This document shows positions 57,050-64,000 of a stretch of DNA of 64,000 bases, in pieces. How positions within the stretch are numbered: the stretch's first letter is position 1; each line of letters begins with the position of its first letter. The position numbers and the translations under genes are program-made. The stretch spans positions 84,785-148,784 of the forward strand of contig JAHZKX010000010.1 of NCBI GenBank assembly GCA_022600195.1. The letters are read 5' to 3'. This DNA comes from Planctomycetota bacterium (GTDB taxonomy: Bacteria > Planctomycetota > Planctomycetia > Planctomycetales > Planctomycetaceae). Below the pieces are notes generated by a model. That model made no database searches and was not told where the DNA came from. It saw only the letters and a list, made by a program, of their open reading frames with translations.

Positions 57050-57242
57050 ATTTAGATGTGGATAGAAATGCCAGCCGATTGGGAATATTCGTCCGCAGAA
57101 TGCAATATTTTTTGCAATCAGATGACGCATTCTGGTGCCTAAGTATTGAGAATGAAAACACTTTCAAGCTAAAATCCTTTTCCGCTCAAGACGAGTTTCC
57201 AAGCGAACTCCTCTTGCGGCTCAGGAGTCATAATAGAAACAG

Positions 57243-57316
<74 letters not shown>

Positions 57317-57363
57317 TTTATCGTAAACCGAGCCAAACGCAGGACTTTGCGTACTTGCCCCGA

Positions 57364-57423
57364 CTGGAGCAACGTGGCCGGAAAGGTTGCTGAAAGTGGT
57401 AGTCCTACCACTTTTGGCTCCAG
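57364..57423. repeat. Nested inverted repeats between tRNA-Arg and the integrase
   Basis: An inner hairpin AAAGTGGTA (57393-57401) / TACCACTTT (57406-57414) with a GTCC loop sits inside an outer pair CTGGAGC (57364-57370) / GCTCCAG (57417-57423). It could be a tRNA transcript terminator or a recombinase arm-site structure. Confidence 0.55.
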
Positions 57424-57444
57424 CCCCTTTCTGGAGACCACATT

Positions 57445-58689
57445 ATGCCCCGCAAGTCAGTCCCGTCTTATCGGCTACACAAGGCGTCCGGCCAAGCCCG
57501 TACGATTATCAATGGTCGTCATGTTTACCTGGGAAAATTCAATTCGCCAGAAAGTCGTCAGCGTTATGCTCGCTTACTGGCTGAGATGTCTGAACCAGGT
57601 CATGATAGCACACCTGTCACGGAAGACACCCCAATGTCACTGCTGTCGGTGTCGGAAGTTTTGGTCAAGTATCTGGAGTATGCCGAAGTGTACTACAGTG
57701 ACAACGGCAAACCAGGCAAGGAGTTTCGAGCCATGATCGACGCAGTTGCTCCTGTAAACGAACTCTACGGAAACCTGATCGCGAACCAGTTTGGCCCGCT
57801 CAAGCTGAAGAGTATCCGTCAACACATGATCAACGCAGATCTGTGTCGAACGGAAATCAACAAACGAATCGGACGCATTAAAAGTGTCTTCAAATGGGCT
57901 GTGAGTGAGGAACTGGTTGCCCCAGCAGTCTACGAGGGCCTCCGTAGCGTGACGGGATTACGTTATGGACATACCGAGGCACGCGAATCAAAGCCAGTCA
58001 AACCAATCAAGGAAAAGTTCGTCTTATTGACCTTACCTTTCGTGTGCCCGCAGGTAGCCGCGATGGCCCGCCTGCAGCTTCTCACCGGAATGCGACCGGG
58101 AGAAGTGACAATGATGAAGCCAGAACTAATCGACCAGGGGGACGAGGTTTGGATCTACGAGCCAGATAAACACAAAAATCGTTGGCGGGGCCACCAACGG
58201 CGTGTACCGCTGGGACCAAAATCTCAGGAAATTTTGAAAGCTTTTCTGGACCGCCCCGAATCTGATTACCTGTTTTCACCAGCCGAAGCCGAAGCATGGC
58301 GGCAGGAGCAAAGGGTCATTCACCGAAACCGCACAACGAAGATCTACCCTTGTGAATTGAGGACGAGGGAAAAACGGAGTAAGAAAGCCCGATCACGAAA
58401 ATCGAAACGTCCCATAGGAAACTGCTACTGTTCGGTCAGTTATCGCAGGGCGATCGTATATGGCATCACGAAAGCAAATCGTGAACTCCGAAAGAAGGAT
58501 ACTGATGCCGAGCTGATTCCAAATTGGACGCCATACCAGCTTCGCCACACATACGCCACACAGATGAGAAAAAACCACGGGGTTGAGGCCGCCCAACTTG
58601 GGTTGGGACACGCCCGGACTAATGTTGTTGATGTCTACGCGGAGAAAAATCTGTCGCTGCTGGTAAAACTCGCAAAAGAAAACGGGTGA
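57445..58689 (+). CDS. int: Tyrosine recombinase/integrase
   Basis: A 414-residue site-specific recombinase. The N-terminal part (MPRKSVPSYRLHKASGQAR...) is a small AT-type DNA-binding domain, then a SAM-like core-binding domain (about 65-165). The catalytic domain has the first Arg in LLTGMRPGEV near 211, QLRHTYATQ near 368 and LGHARTNVVDVY near 391, ending with the Tyr nucleophile in VDVYAEK; this satisfies R...HxxR...H...Y. A basic stretch (about 310-330, RTREKRSKKARSRKSKR) lies between motifs and may be an insertion. It starts 128 bases after tRNA-Arg. Its stop overlaps a GTG that could start the next gene. Confidence 0.95.
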   Translation: MPRKSVPSYRLHKASGQARTIINGRHVYLGKFNSPESRQRYARLLAEMSEPGHDSTPVTEDTPMSLLSVSEVLVKYLEYAEVYYSDNGKPGKEFRAMIDAVAPVNELYGNLIANQFGPLKLKSIRQHMINADLCRTEINKRIGRIKSVFKWAVSEELVAPAVYEGLRSVTGLRYGHTEARESKPVKPIKEKFVLLTLPFVCPQVAAMARLQLLTGMRPGEVTMMKPELIDQGDEVWIYEPDKHKNRWRGHQRRVPLGPKSQEILKAFLDRPESDYLFSPAEAEAWRQEQRVIHRNRTTKIYPCELRTREKRSKKARSRKSKRPIGNCYCSVSYRRAIVYGITKANRELRKKDTDAELIPNWTPYQLRHTYATQMRKNHGVEAAQLGLGHARTNVVDVYAEKNLSLLVKLAKENG

Positions 58690-58709
58690 TCGAAACAGGA
58701 AGTTTTAAC

Positions 58710-59486
58710 ATGAAGAATGCACCTTGGAATACTGACGATATTGAAATCCTCCGCCAGAAGTGGCGGCTGGCCGACGAAACCGCATTCAACTGCGAACAAC
58801 TGTTCCAGAAGATCGAAATCCTGAGGATTCGTGCCGATCATGTTGTGGAAGGCACTCCGGAACATGATGGATTGGCAGTTGAAGCCAGGAACGTGTTTAT
58901 TGCTGTCGGTCAAAAAGTGATTGAATCAGGACTGACGATGCCTGACTGGAATTGGTTCGTCGACAACAGGATTCCGGATGAACCAGAACACTGGAAAAAA
59001 CTTGGCGAGAATTGGCAACAAGCAGAGAATCTCGGCGAGCTTTTCGATTGTATTGAGGCATTTGTCAGAGCGATTTGTAAGGCTAAGCGAGAATTCGCGG
59101 ATGCGATCAAGGTGTCCCTAAATGCGTGGGAAGAGGCTGATGATAATCAGGCGTCCTGGTACCAACGAGTTGATAACGGCGTGCGAATTCACGGGAAGCT
59201 CGTGGAAATCAGACGTATGGATGCCAATGTCTTGGAGTTTCTGTGTAAACGCACAAGTCGCAATTCGACTTACGACGACCTGGCCACAGTGTCTGACACC
59301 TGGGCCGATCATGTGAGTTCAAGCCACACCCCAACCCAAGTTTCAACGAAGAAAAATATCCGTTCCTGCTTGGGCAGAATCAACAATGCCTTACGAACGG
59401 CATTCAACCTCCGCAAAAAACAGATGCCGATAAAACTCGTTGAGCGAGGAATGGGTTGGAAACTCAACAAGGACCTCCTTCAATAA
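58710..59486 (+). CDS. Free-standing winged-helix DNA-binding protein (OmpR-type C-terminal domain)
   Basis: A 258-residue cytoplasmic protein. The N-terminal two thirds are helical and unrecognised (MKNAPWNTDDIEILRQKW..., WNWFVDNRIPDEPEHWKKLG). From about residue 168 the chain fits the trans-regulator winged helix of OmpR/PhoB: VLEFLCKRTSRNSTYDDLA, then helix-forming KKNIRSCLGRINNALRTAF and a closing PIKLVERGMGWKLN (the beta hairpin usually reading IxTVRGxGYxL). No receiver domain is present. I chose the ATG at 58710, preceded by AGGAAG, over the GTG at 58686. Within the element it may be its repressor, activator or replication initiator; this is inferred. Confidence 0.75.
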   Translation: MKNAPWNTDDIEILRQKWRLADETAFNCEQLFQKIEILRIRADHVVEGTPEHDGLAVEARNVFIAVGQKVIESGLTMPDWNWFVDNRIPDEPEHWKKLGENWQQAENLGELFDCIEAFVRAICKAKREFADAIKVSLNAWEEADDNQASWYQRVDNGVRIHGKLVEIRRMDANVLEFLCKRTSRNSTYDDLATVSDTWADHVSSSHTPTQVSTKKNIRSCLGRINNALRTAFNLRKKQMPIKLVERGMGWKLNKDLLQ

Positions 59487-59589
59487 AATTCGCAGTAGTG
59501 CACAAGAAGTGCGTTCCACAACGCGTTCATGGTGCACTGCTCGTTTCTACTTCGGATTGTCTTATTTCAAACAATTTTGGAGAGAAACA

Positions 59590-59883
59590 ATGAAAAACGC
59601 GAATCTGCACGAAGAGAGACTGACGCTTAATGAAGTTGCCAAACGGCTTAAAGTGCACGTAGCCACAGTTTATCGCTGGACACTTCAGGGTGTCCGAGGA
59701 AGACGACTACCGTCGTTTTTCATCGGCGGCCGACGCTACATCAAACTTTCGGACTTGGAATGGTTTCTTCAACCTAAAGACCAGTCCATCTCAGAAGGCG
59801 ACCCACAGCGGTCCAAACGAGCCAATGAACGGCTCCGCAGCTTTGGAATTAACAGTCCCAAGGGGCAGGACGGTGCCGCATGA
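59590..59883 (+). CDS. Excisionase-like helix-turn-helix protein
   Basis: A 97-residue DNA-binding protein. RLTLNEVAKRLKVHVATVYRWTLQG is a MerR/excisionase-type helix-turn-helix, followed by the wing RRLPSFFIGGRRYIKLSDLEWFLQ, typical of HTH_17-family element proteins in planctomycetes. I chose the ATG at 59590, preceded by GGAG; an in-frame ATG at 59440 overlaps the previous gene and encodes an unrelated N-terminus. Its stop overlaps the primase start (ATGA). Excision control or replication-origin binding is likely. Confidence 0.88.
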   Translation: MKNANLHEERLTLNEVAKRLKVHVATVYRWTLQGVRGRRLPSFFIGGRRYIKLSDLEWFLQPKDQSISEGDPQRSKRANERLRSFGINSPKGQDGAA

Positions 59884-60821
59884 AATCAACACCGTCACAA
59901 ATCGAAAATATTATCCACCAACTTCAGCGGAAACACATCGCGAAGAAGCTGCCGATGACTCGAATTAACACTCTTACCGAGTTACTCGGCAATCTCGACA
60001 AGGTTTCGGAGAGCGGTGATGGTTGGTCATCCTGCTGCCCGAACCATCCAGATTCCGATCCGAGTTTATCCGTAGATATCAAACTGGACGGGAGGATCAT
60101 GGTTTACTGCCATCGCGGCTGTGAATTTGAGGATATCGTACGATCGGCAGGGATGTTGATTTCGGATATGTTCGATACAGCCCCTTCAACACGGTCTGCT
60201 GTGCTTCCGCCGCGTCGAATTAAGGATTTGGCTCCCAGGATTAAACCTGTCACTCGATGCTGGGATGTAATGCAGGAACAATTTCAGAACCAGGCTGACG
60301 CCCAATCCCTCGGCCAGTTAGCCGAACAACTTTCGGTAACCGTCGAATCACTCCGTTCAATCGGTGTCGGTTGGTGCCACCGACAAAACTGCTGGACTTT
60401 TCCAGAACGAAACGGTGAGCAGAAAATCTGTGGATTTATGCGACGATATACTGATGGGAAAAAGTTGACATTGCAGGGTAGCCAGCGTGGCCTGACCCTG
60501 CCAACAGACTGGAACCAGCCAGATCAACGTCTGCATATCTGTGAAGGGGCGTCCGACGTCGCCGCAGCGATTAGCTGCGGCTGGAGGGCAATCGGCAGGC
60601 CTGCTCTGGGTAGCGGTTTCGATAATCTCGCCATTCTTCTCAAAGATGAACCGGCTCAGATCGTCATGGTCGCTGACAACGATTCAGAAGGAGTCGGGCG
60701 TGCTGGTGCTGAGAAGCTGGCCCAGCGATTGTCGAACGTCCTTCAGAAGACCGTTCAGACAAAAACGCCACCTAAACAATACAAGGACCTACGCGAATAT
60801 CTTACGGAGAACAACCAATGA
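59880..60821 (+). CDS. Toprim-domain primase with CHC2-type zinc finger
   Basis: A 313-residue primase. The N-terminal zinc finger has CCPNH (C53 and H56) and CHRGC (C77, C81) around the strand PSLSVDIKLDGRIMVY, as in DnaG and phage primases. A linker follows, then the Toprim domain: LHICEGASDVAAA near 222 (catalytic Glu) and VMVADNDSEGVGRA near 266 (metal-binding Asp pair). The chain ends soon after Toprim, shorter than full DnaG (about 580), so a helicase-interaction or separate polymerase part may be lost; the adjacent ATPase may complete it. Its start overlaps the HTH gene and its stop overlaps the helicase gene by four bases each. Confidence 0.9.
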   Translation: MKSTPSQIENIIHQLQRKHIAKKLPMTRINTLTELLGNLDKVSESGDGWSSCCPNHPDSDPSLSVDIKLDGRIMVYCHRGCEFEDIVRSAGMLISDMFDTAPSTRSAVLPPRRIKDLAPRIKPVTRCWDVMQEQFQNQADAQSLGQLAEQLSVTVESLRSIGVGWCHRQNCWTFPERNGEQKICGFMRRYTDGKKLTLQGSQRGLTLPTDWNQPDQRLHICEGASDVAAAISCGWRAIGRPALGSGFDNLAILLKDEPAQIVMVADNDSEGVGRAGAEKLAQRLSNVLQKTVQTKTPPKQYKDLREYLTENNQ

Positions 60822-62329
60822 ATACTCAGACCTCTGAATTTGAAGTCGATGATACAACCCTGTCACATGCCGATGGCCCAGCACTGGAATTGGTCTTTGA
60901 AGCCCATCCTGATGAGTCGATTGCACAGTTGATCGACCAGCCTCAAAAACCAAGGTTGATAAACGGCGTCCCAACCAAGGAATCAAAACGGGTAACGCCG
61001 ATCGACCCTGAGGTCATCCTGACCAATATTCAGAGTCACACAGATGGTTGGCCAAAGTGTGTTGCTGGTGAGCTGGTGGTGAAATCATCCAGCGGCAAAC
61101 TGGAAATCAAAAAGAATGATGCCCAGTATTTTGCCTGGCTTTACGAATATCTTGATATCGACTGGTACGGATCTCCAGGGATTCCCAAAAAAGAGTTCTT
61201 CGAGTTCTGCCGATGCAACTCGGAAAGGTATGTTGATGCTGCAGATTATCCGCACTTCCCACCGATCGAAGGGATATTGTATCAGCACGAACAGGCGACG
61301 CATGAAAATGGACAGGCCTTGAATGGGTTCCTTGAGTTCTTTACACCCGCGACGCCGCAGGACCGTGAGTTAATTATATCCCTGCTCCTGACTTTTTTCT
61401 GGGGAGGAACGCCAGGTGCCCGCCCCATGTACCTTATTACGACGGAAGACGATAGTGCGAACCAGGGCCGAGGCTGGGGAAAAACGACTTTACTGACGAT
61501 GTGTGCCGAATTATGCGGGGGCATGCTTAGCACTTCGCAATCAGGATCCATCGAAGCCCTGAAAAAACGTATTCTGAACCAGGCCAATCATGAACCGAGG
61601 CCACGTGTCATCGCGATCGACAACGTTAAGACGCGGCGTTTTAGTTCTGCTGATCTGGAGGCACTGGTTACAAGTCGCACTGTCTCTGATCACGTACTAT
61701 ATAGTGGGAATGGATCTATTCCAAATCTCCAAACGGTAGGCATCACCATCAACGGGGCCAGTCTGTCCAAAGATATGGCCCAAAGATGTGTTATTATTAA
61801 GGTTGGAAAACCAGAATACACTCAAAACTGGCAACAAGATCTGGAGGATTACATTGAAAACAAACGCTGGGCGATTATTGGTGACATCGGTCAGTTGCTA
61901 TTATCCGAACAGACGCTTCCTGACGCAGGGACTGGTCGGCGGGGAAAATGGGAGCGAGACGTGTTATCCAAGTTAAATCACCCCCTTCAGCTTCGCCAGC
62001 TCATGAAAAGCCGGGAAAAGCAAGTTGACGATGATGCAGCGAATGGTCATGAATTCGTTAAACACTTAGAAGAAAACCTACAGAGTATGAAGATCTACCC
62101 ATCGGGAATTGTCAGGATTCCCCAGGTAAAGATGCATGAGTTGTTGGCCGATTTCCTGGGTGAAAGGGTTGGTAAGAATTCCGTTAAGAAAAAGGTGGAG
62201 GCACTGGGGTTACCCTGTCTGCACCAGGTTGTGAAGCCTGGTAAACTCAGAGTGTGGCTGTTCCGGAAGGATGGTCAGGCATTGACGTCGGAACAGATTG
62301 AGTCGGCCACTAACCTGCCCGCTCAATGA
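60818..62329 (+). CDS. Phage/plasmid primase-associated ATPase (putative SF3/AAA+ helicase)
   Basis: A 503-residue protein coupled to the primase by an ATGA overlap. Walker A NQGRGWGKTTLL lies near 215-226, a Walker B-like VIAIDNVKTRR near 263, and a downstream segment VGITINGASLSKDMAQRCVIIKV near 310 that matches the sensor/Arg-finger stretch of plasmid primase-helicases. The N-terminal 200 residues include a conserved-looking block WLYEYLDIDWYGSPGIPKKEF, unassigned. A C-terminal winged-helix-like tail (about 430-495) resembles the P4-alpha/D5 C-terminus. It likely unwinds the element's origin. Last gene of the compact replication module. Confidence 0.82.
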   Translation: MNTQTSEFEVDDTTLSHADGPALELVFEAHPDESIAQLIDQPQKPRLINGVPTKESKRVTPIDPEVILTNIQSHTDGWPKCVAGELVVKSSSGKLEIKKNDAQYFAWLYEYLDIDWYGSPGIPKKEFFEFCRCNSERYVDAADYPHFPPIEGILYQHEQATHENGQALNGFLEFFTPATPQDRELIISLLLTFFWGGTPGARPMYLITTEDDSANQGRGWGKTTLLTMCAELCGGMLSTSQSGSIEALKKRILNQANHEPRPRVIAIDNVKTRRFSSADLEALVTSRTVSDHVLYSGNGSIPNLQTVGITINGASLSKDMAQRCVIIKVGKPEYTQNWQQDLEDYIENKRWAIIGDIGQLLLSEQTLPDAGTGRRGKWERDVLSKLNHPLQLRQLMKSREKQVDDDAANGHEFVKHLEENLQSMKIYPSGIVRIPQVKMHELLADFLGERVGKNSVKKKVEALGLPCLHQVVKPGKLRVWLFRKDGQALTSEQIESATNLPAQ

Positions 62330-62477
62330 TCAGCTCCCTTCGAATGGAGGAACTGAAGCGGTAGATCGAAAAATACTCATTGGGTATCTTAATTCTGAAT
62401 CGGCACCAACTTCAGCAGGTTTTTCTTACCCTAACTCCGTATTCATTATCGAAGTCTCTCAGGGAATGAAGCTCCAA

Positions 62478-62514
62478 CCACAGCAGGGAAAATCCCCCCA
62501 TCCCCTGCTTGTGG
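62478..62514. repeat. Long hairpin after the replication module
   Basis: CCACAGCAGGG (62478-62488) pairs with CCCTGCTTGTGG (62503-62514), one bulged T, around a 14-base loop. It lies 149 bases past the helicase stop and lacks a T-run on either strand. It may be an origin or transcript-end structure. Confidence 0.45.
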
Positions 62515-62599
62515 CATTAAGATGAACGTGTATAATTAAGCCATCAACACGAATGGGCTCCATCATATTATAAACAGCTAGTTTTATTGGATTTGAATA

Positions 62600-63427
62600 A
62601 TGATTGAATTTAATTGTTCTAATTGCGGTAACTCAATCAAAGTTCAAGATAAAGCTGCAGGAAGAAGAGGAGCCTGTAAAAAGTGTGGCGAAACAGTTCA
62701 AGTCCCAAGCCAAGCATCTCAAAATGAATCCATAGCTATCAATGAAATGACTGGTACTTTAGCTGATGGTGAAAAACCAAAGAGAAAACAATTTCGTACC
62801 CCACCTTGGACGATAAATTCTTTACTTGCAGGACTTGGCTTGGTTGCTCTTATAGGGATATCGTTCTACTTCCTTTCAGGAGGAGACAGTACAGATTCGA
62901 TAATCACAAAAAAATCAGAGGACCCTCTCTCAAATAAGACACCTACCACCGAAGTTCTAGAAAATATAGACCGCGTAACGGCTTCAAAGAAAATCCTTGA
63001 GAAGACCCGTGAAGCATTTTTTGTTGCAATGGAAACCATACACAAAGAAACATCGAGTAATCAGTTTATCCAATCCCAAAATATTAAGGAAGCTGCTGAA
63101 ACAAAAGCAATGTTGGACATATTTCTTTCCACAGAGTATATGTTCGTTGATTGGAGCCTTATTGCGACGAAAGTAAAACAATCAGAAAACGGAGAAATTG
63201 TGGTTGTATCAACTCTCTGCATTTTTCAAGATAAAAATGAAGATGCCAAAGGTGCTTTAGTAGCGAATTTCATTCCTAAGAATCAAGCATGTCTTGAAAA
63301 AGTAAAAAAACTTAATACTCCGTGTCTTATTCAAGTATCTGGTCAATACCATGGAAAGCGTGATAAATCTGGAGATGATTTTGGTCTTTATGAAATGAAT
63401 TTTGACTTGTTTGATGTGGAAGAATGA
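62600..63427 (+). CDS. Zinc-ribbon single-pass membrane protein of unknown function
   Basis: A 275-residue protein. The N-terminal zinc ribbon has C6, C9, C26 and C29 (FNCSNCGNSIKVQDKAAG, then CKKCGETVQVP), with the same spacing and nearly the same sequence as in the protein at 50985-52001. A membrane helix lies at about 73-93 (NSLLAGLGLVALIGISFYFL), and residues about 110-275 are extracytoplasmic, with strands such as GEIVVVSTLCIFQD and CLIQVSGQYHG; not recognised. The gene is visibly AT-richer than the replication module before it. Whether it is cargo of the element or host is unclear. Confidence 0.72.
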   Translation: MIEFNCSNCGNSIKVQDKAAGRRGACKKCGETVQVPSQASQNESIAINEMTGTLADGEKPKRKQFRTPPWTINSLLAGLGLVALIGISFYFLSGGDSTDSIITKKSEDPLSNKTPTTEVLENIDRVTASKKILEKTREAFFVAMETIHKETSSNQFIQSQNIKEAAETKAMLDIFLSTEYMFVDWSLIATKVKQSENGEIVVVSTLCIFQDKNEDAKGALVANFIPKNQACLEKVKKLNTPCLIQVSGQYHGKRDKSGDDFGLYEMNFDLFDVEE

Positions 63428-63451
63428 ATTCGAAGCTTGATAAAACTTTTC

Positions 63452-63811
63452 TTAATAATTCGCCCCGTCCGATTGATGTCTGCAATCAGTTCTCGCCTGA
63501 ACTTTCCAATCTTCATCAACATGCACTCCCGGTAATATAGAGTTTACCCCGTGATCAGGTCGATCCAATAGATCTATTTGCGTCTCCAGGTCTCCGTTGT
63601 TCTTGGCCAACTCAGGATTGGCTCGCATCCTCCGTCGCATGAATAGGATCACAGAACGATCCCCACCCTGGCAGGCTTTCTGGACCAGGTCAGTAAACTG
63701 ATCAGCATATGGCAACTCATTTTTGGCCCCACCTTCACAATTAGGTTTATCAGTTGATGTGATCATTCGTAGGTCCTCATTCCACCTTAGGCAACTTTTG
63801 AAATTGCTCAT
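63452..63811 (-). CDS. Short hypothetical protein, possibly truncated mobile-element gene
   Basis: A 119-residue protein; an internal ATG at 63766 is an alternative start. The middle (QFTDLVQKACQGGDRSVILFMRRRMRANPELAKNNGDLETQIDLL) has the pattern of an element-associated planctomycete family in which a basic helix is followed by a short Asp-Leu segment and a longer C-terminal domain. Here the C-terminus (DRPDHGVNSILPG...) does not continue that domain, so it may be frameshifted or truncated. A palindromic dyad sits just upstream. Function unknown; the family resemblance is from memory of the pattern. Confidence 0.5.
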   Translation of the reverse strand: MSNFKSCLRWNEDLRMITSTDKPNCEGGAKNELPYADQFTDLVQKACQGGDRSVILFMRRRMRANPELAKNNGDLETQIDLLDRPDHGVNSILPGVHVDEDWKVQARTDCRHQSDGANY

Positions 63812-63831
63812 AACCTAAATTCTGGATTTTA

Positions 63832-63862
63832 GATCTGTCAACAGATCGAACTAGACATCTGT
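63832..63862. promoter_or_regulatory. Palindromic operator-like site upstream of the last minus-strand gene
   Basis: GATCTGT (63832-63838) CA ACAGATC (63841-63847) is a perfect 7-bp inverted repeat with a 2-base spacer; a third half-site ATCTGT is at 63857-63862. It lies 20 bases before the ATG at 63811, where a repressor or recombinase could bind. Confidence 0.45.
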
Positions 63863-64000
63863 AAACACCGGCCAGAAAACGTAGCGCCTGCCGGGAAGTG
63901 GTAAATTGTATTAAAAGCGTAGCGCCCAGATGATCACCTACTGATTTATGAGTCAAACTCTTGGTAGTCGAGAGTTCTGATTTCTGAAGCAGCGGGGGAC

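Larger units (their letters stand above)
57317..64000 (+). mobile_element. tRNA-Arg-associated integrative element (right end not identified)
   Basis: Directly after tRNA-Arg come a tyrosine integrase, a winged-helix DNA-binding protein, an excisionase-like HTH protein, a Toprim primase and an ATPase/helicase, in one direction and mostly with ATGA overlaps. This is the organisation of an integrative plasmid or P4/PICI-like satellite replication module. No capsid, portal, terminase, relaxase or type IV secretion genes are visible. The tRNA is intact, so the element probably recreates its 3' end. I found no convincing second copy of that end within the window, so the right limit may lie beyond 64000; genes after 62329 may be cargo or host. 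Confidence 0.72.

Noticed and set aside
62298..62525. 75-residue plus-strand frame after the helicase
   Set aside because: Overlaps the helicase end, has no ribosome site and contains the hairpin at 62478; not supported as a gene.
63887..63895. CCTGCCGGG matching nine bases of the tRNA-Arg 3' end (57304-57312), a possible right attachment site
   Set aside because: Nine bases is too short and the flanks do not match (CGTATTT versus AAGTGGT); tRNA attachment repeats are usually 15 bases or longer.

Overview
The window looks like chromosome from a planctomycete (order Planctomycetales). The main markers are a DUF1559 protein with a prepilin-type N-terminus beside a small regulatory-domain lipoprotein, a fused SecD-SecF, PQQ-propeller and ceramidase-like secreted proteins, a CX4CH protein, MJ0042-like zinc-ribbon membrane proteins, and a Ser/Thr kinase with an HRDICPRN catalytic loop. 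Genus is not claimed. Many starts are GTG and Shine-Dalgarno sites are patchy; where one decides the start this is stated.

Region 1 (1-16025) is mostly housekeeping: the 3' end of tgt, yajC and fused secDF (plus strand, closed by a strong terminator); a dihydroorotase preceded by a small conserved protein, and tsaB (minus); a CLC-type chloride transporter with CBS domains converging on a PcrA/UvrD-like helicase; a Ser/Thr kinase; the minus-strand group rpe - dead histidine-phosphatase-like gene - accD; and gapA with its own terminator. Several members have lost key residues: Tgt zinc ligands, the phosphatase catalytic histidines, and the kinase catalytic-loop lysine.

Region 2 (16540-24852) is a complete chemosensory cluster without flagellar genes: a hybrid cheA (Hpt, kinase, two CheW-like domains, receiver), cheW, a soluble chemoreceptor with an N-terminal flavohaemoglobin-type globin and PAS repeats, then cheY, cheB and cheR. 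It reads as a cytoplasmic gas/redox-sensing pathway. A GlmU-like protein and small planctomycete proteins follow.

Region 3 (29775-37559) is a same-strand series: a membrane-anchored protein of unknown function, an FtsX/LolD-type ABC exporter, a molybdate-type ABC importer whose binding protein is two ModA domains in one chain, and MoaD- and MoeB-like proteins. It couples oxyanion uptake to molybdopterin sulfur transfer. Secreted ceramidase-like and prenyltransferase-repeat/beta-helix proteins follow, then (41549-57049) a mixed set: a nucleotidyltransferase-HD protein, a degenerate receiver, amidohydrolase, Tat-exported Gfo/Idh/MocA oxidoreductase, M20 peptidase, alpha/beta hydrolase, a second ceramidase-like protein and a very large PQQ-propeller protein with an inserted Rossmann-like segment.

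Region 4 (57243-64000) begins with tRNA-Arg(TCT), immediately followed by a tyrosine integrase, a free-standing OmpR-type winged-helix protein, an excisionase-like HTH protein, a CHC2/Toprim primase and a GKT ATPase/helicase, packed with ATGA overlaps. This is a tRNA-borne integrative element with its own replication module and no visible capsid or conjugation genes. Its right end was not identified. It is the best candidate here for a poorly described system, together with the globin-coupled chemosensory cluster.
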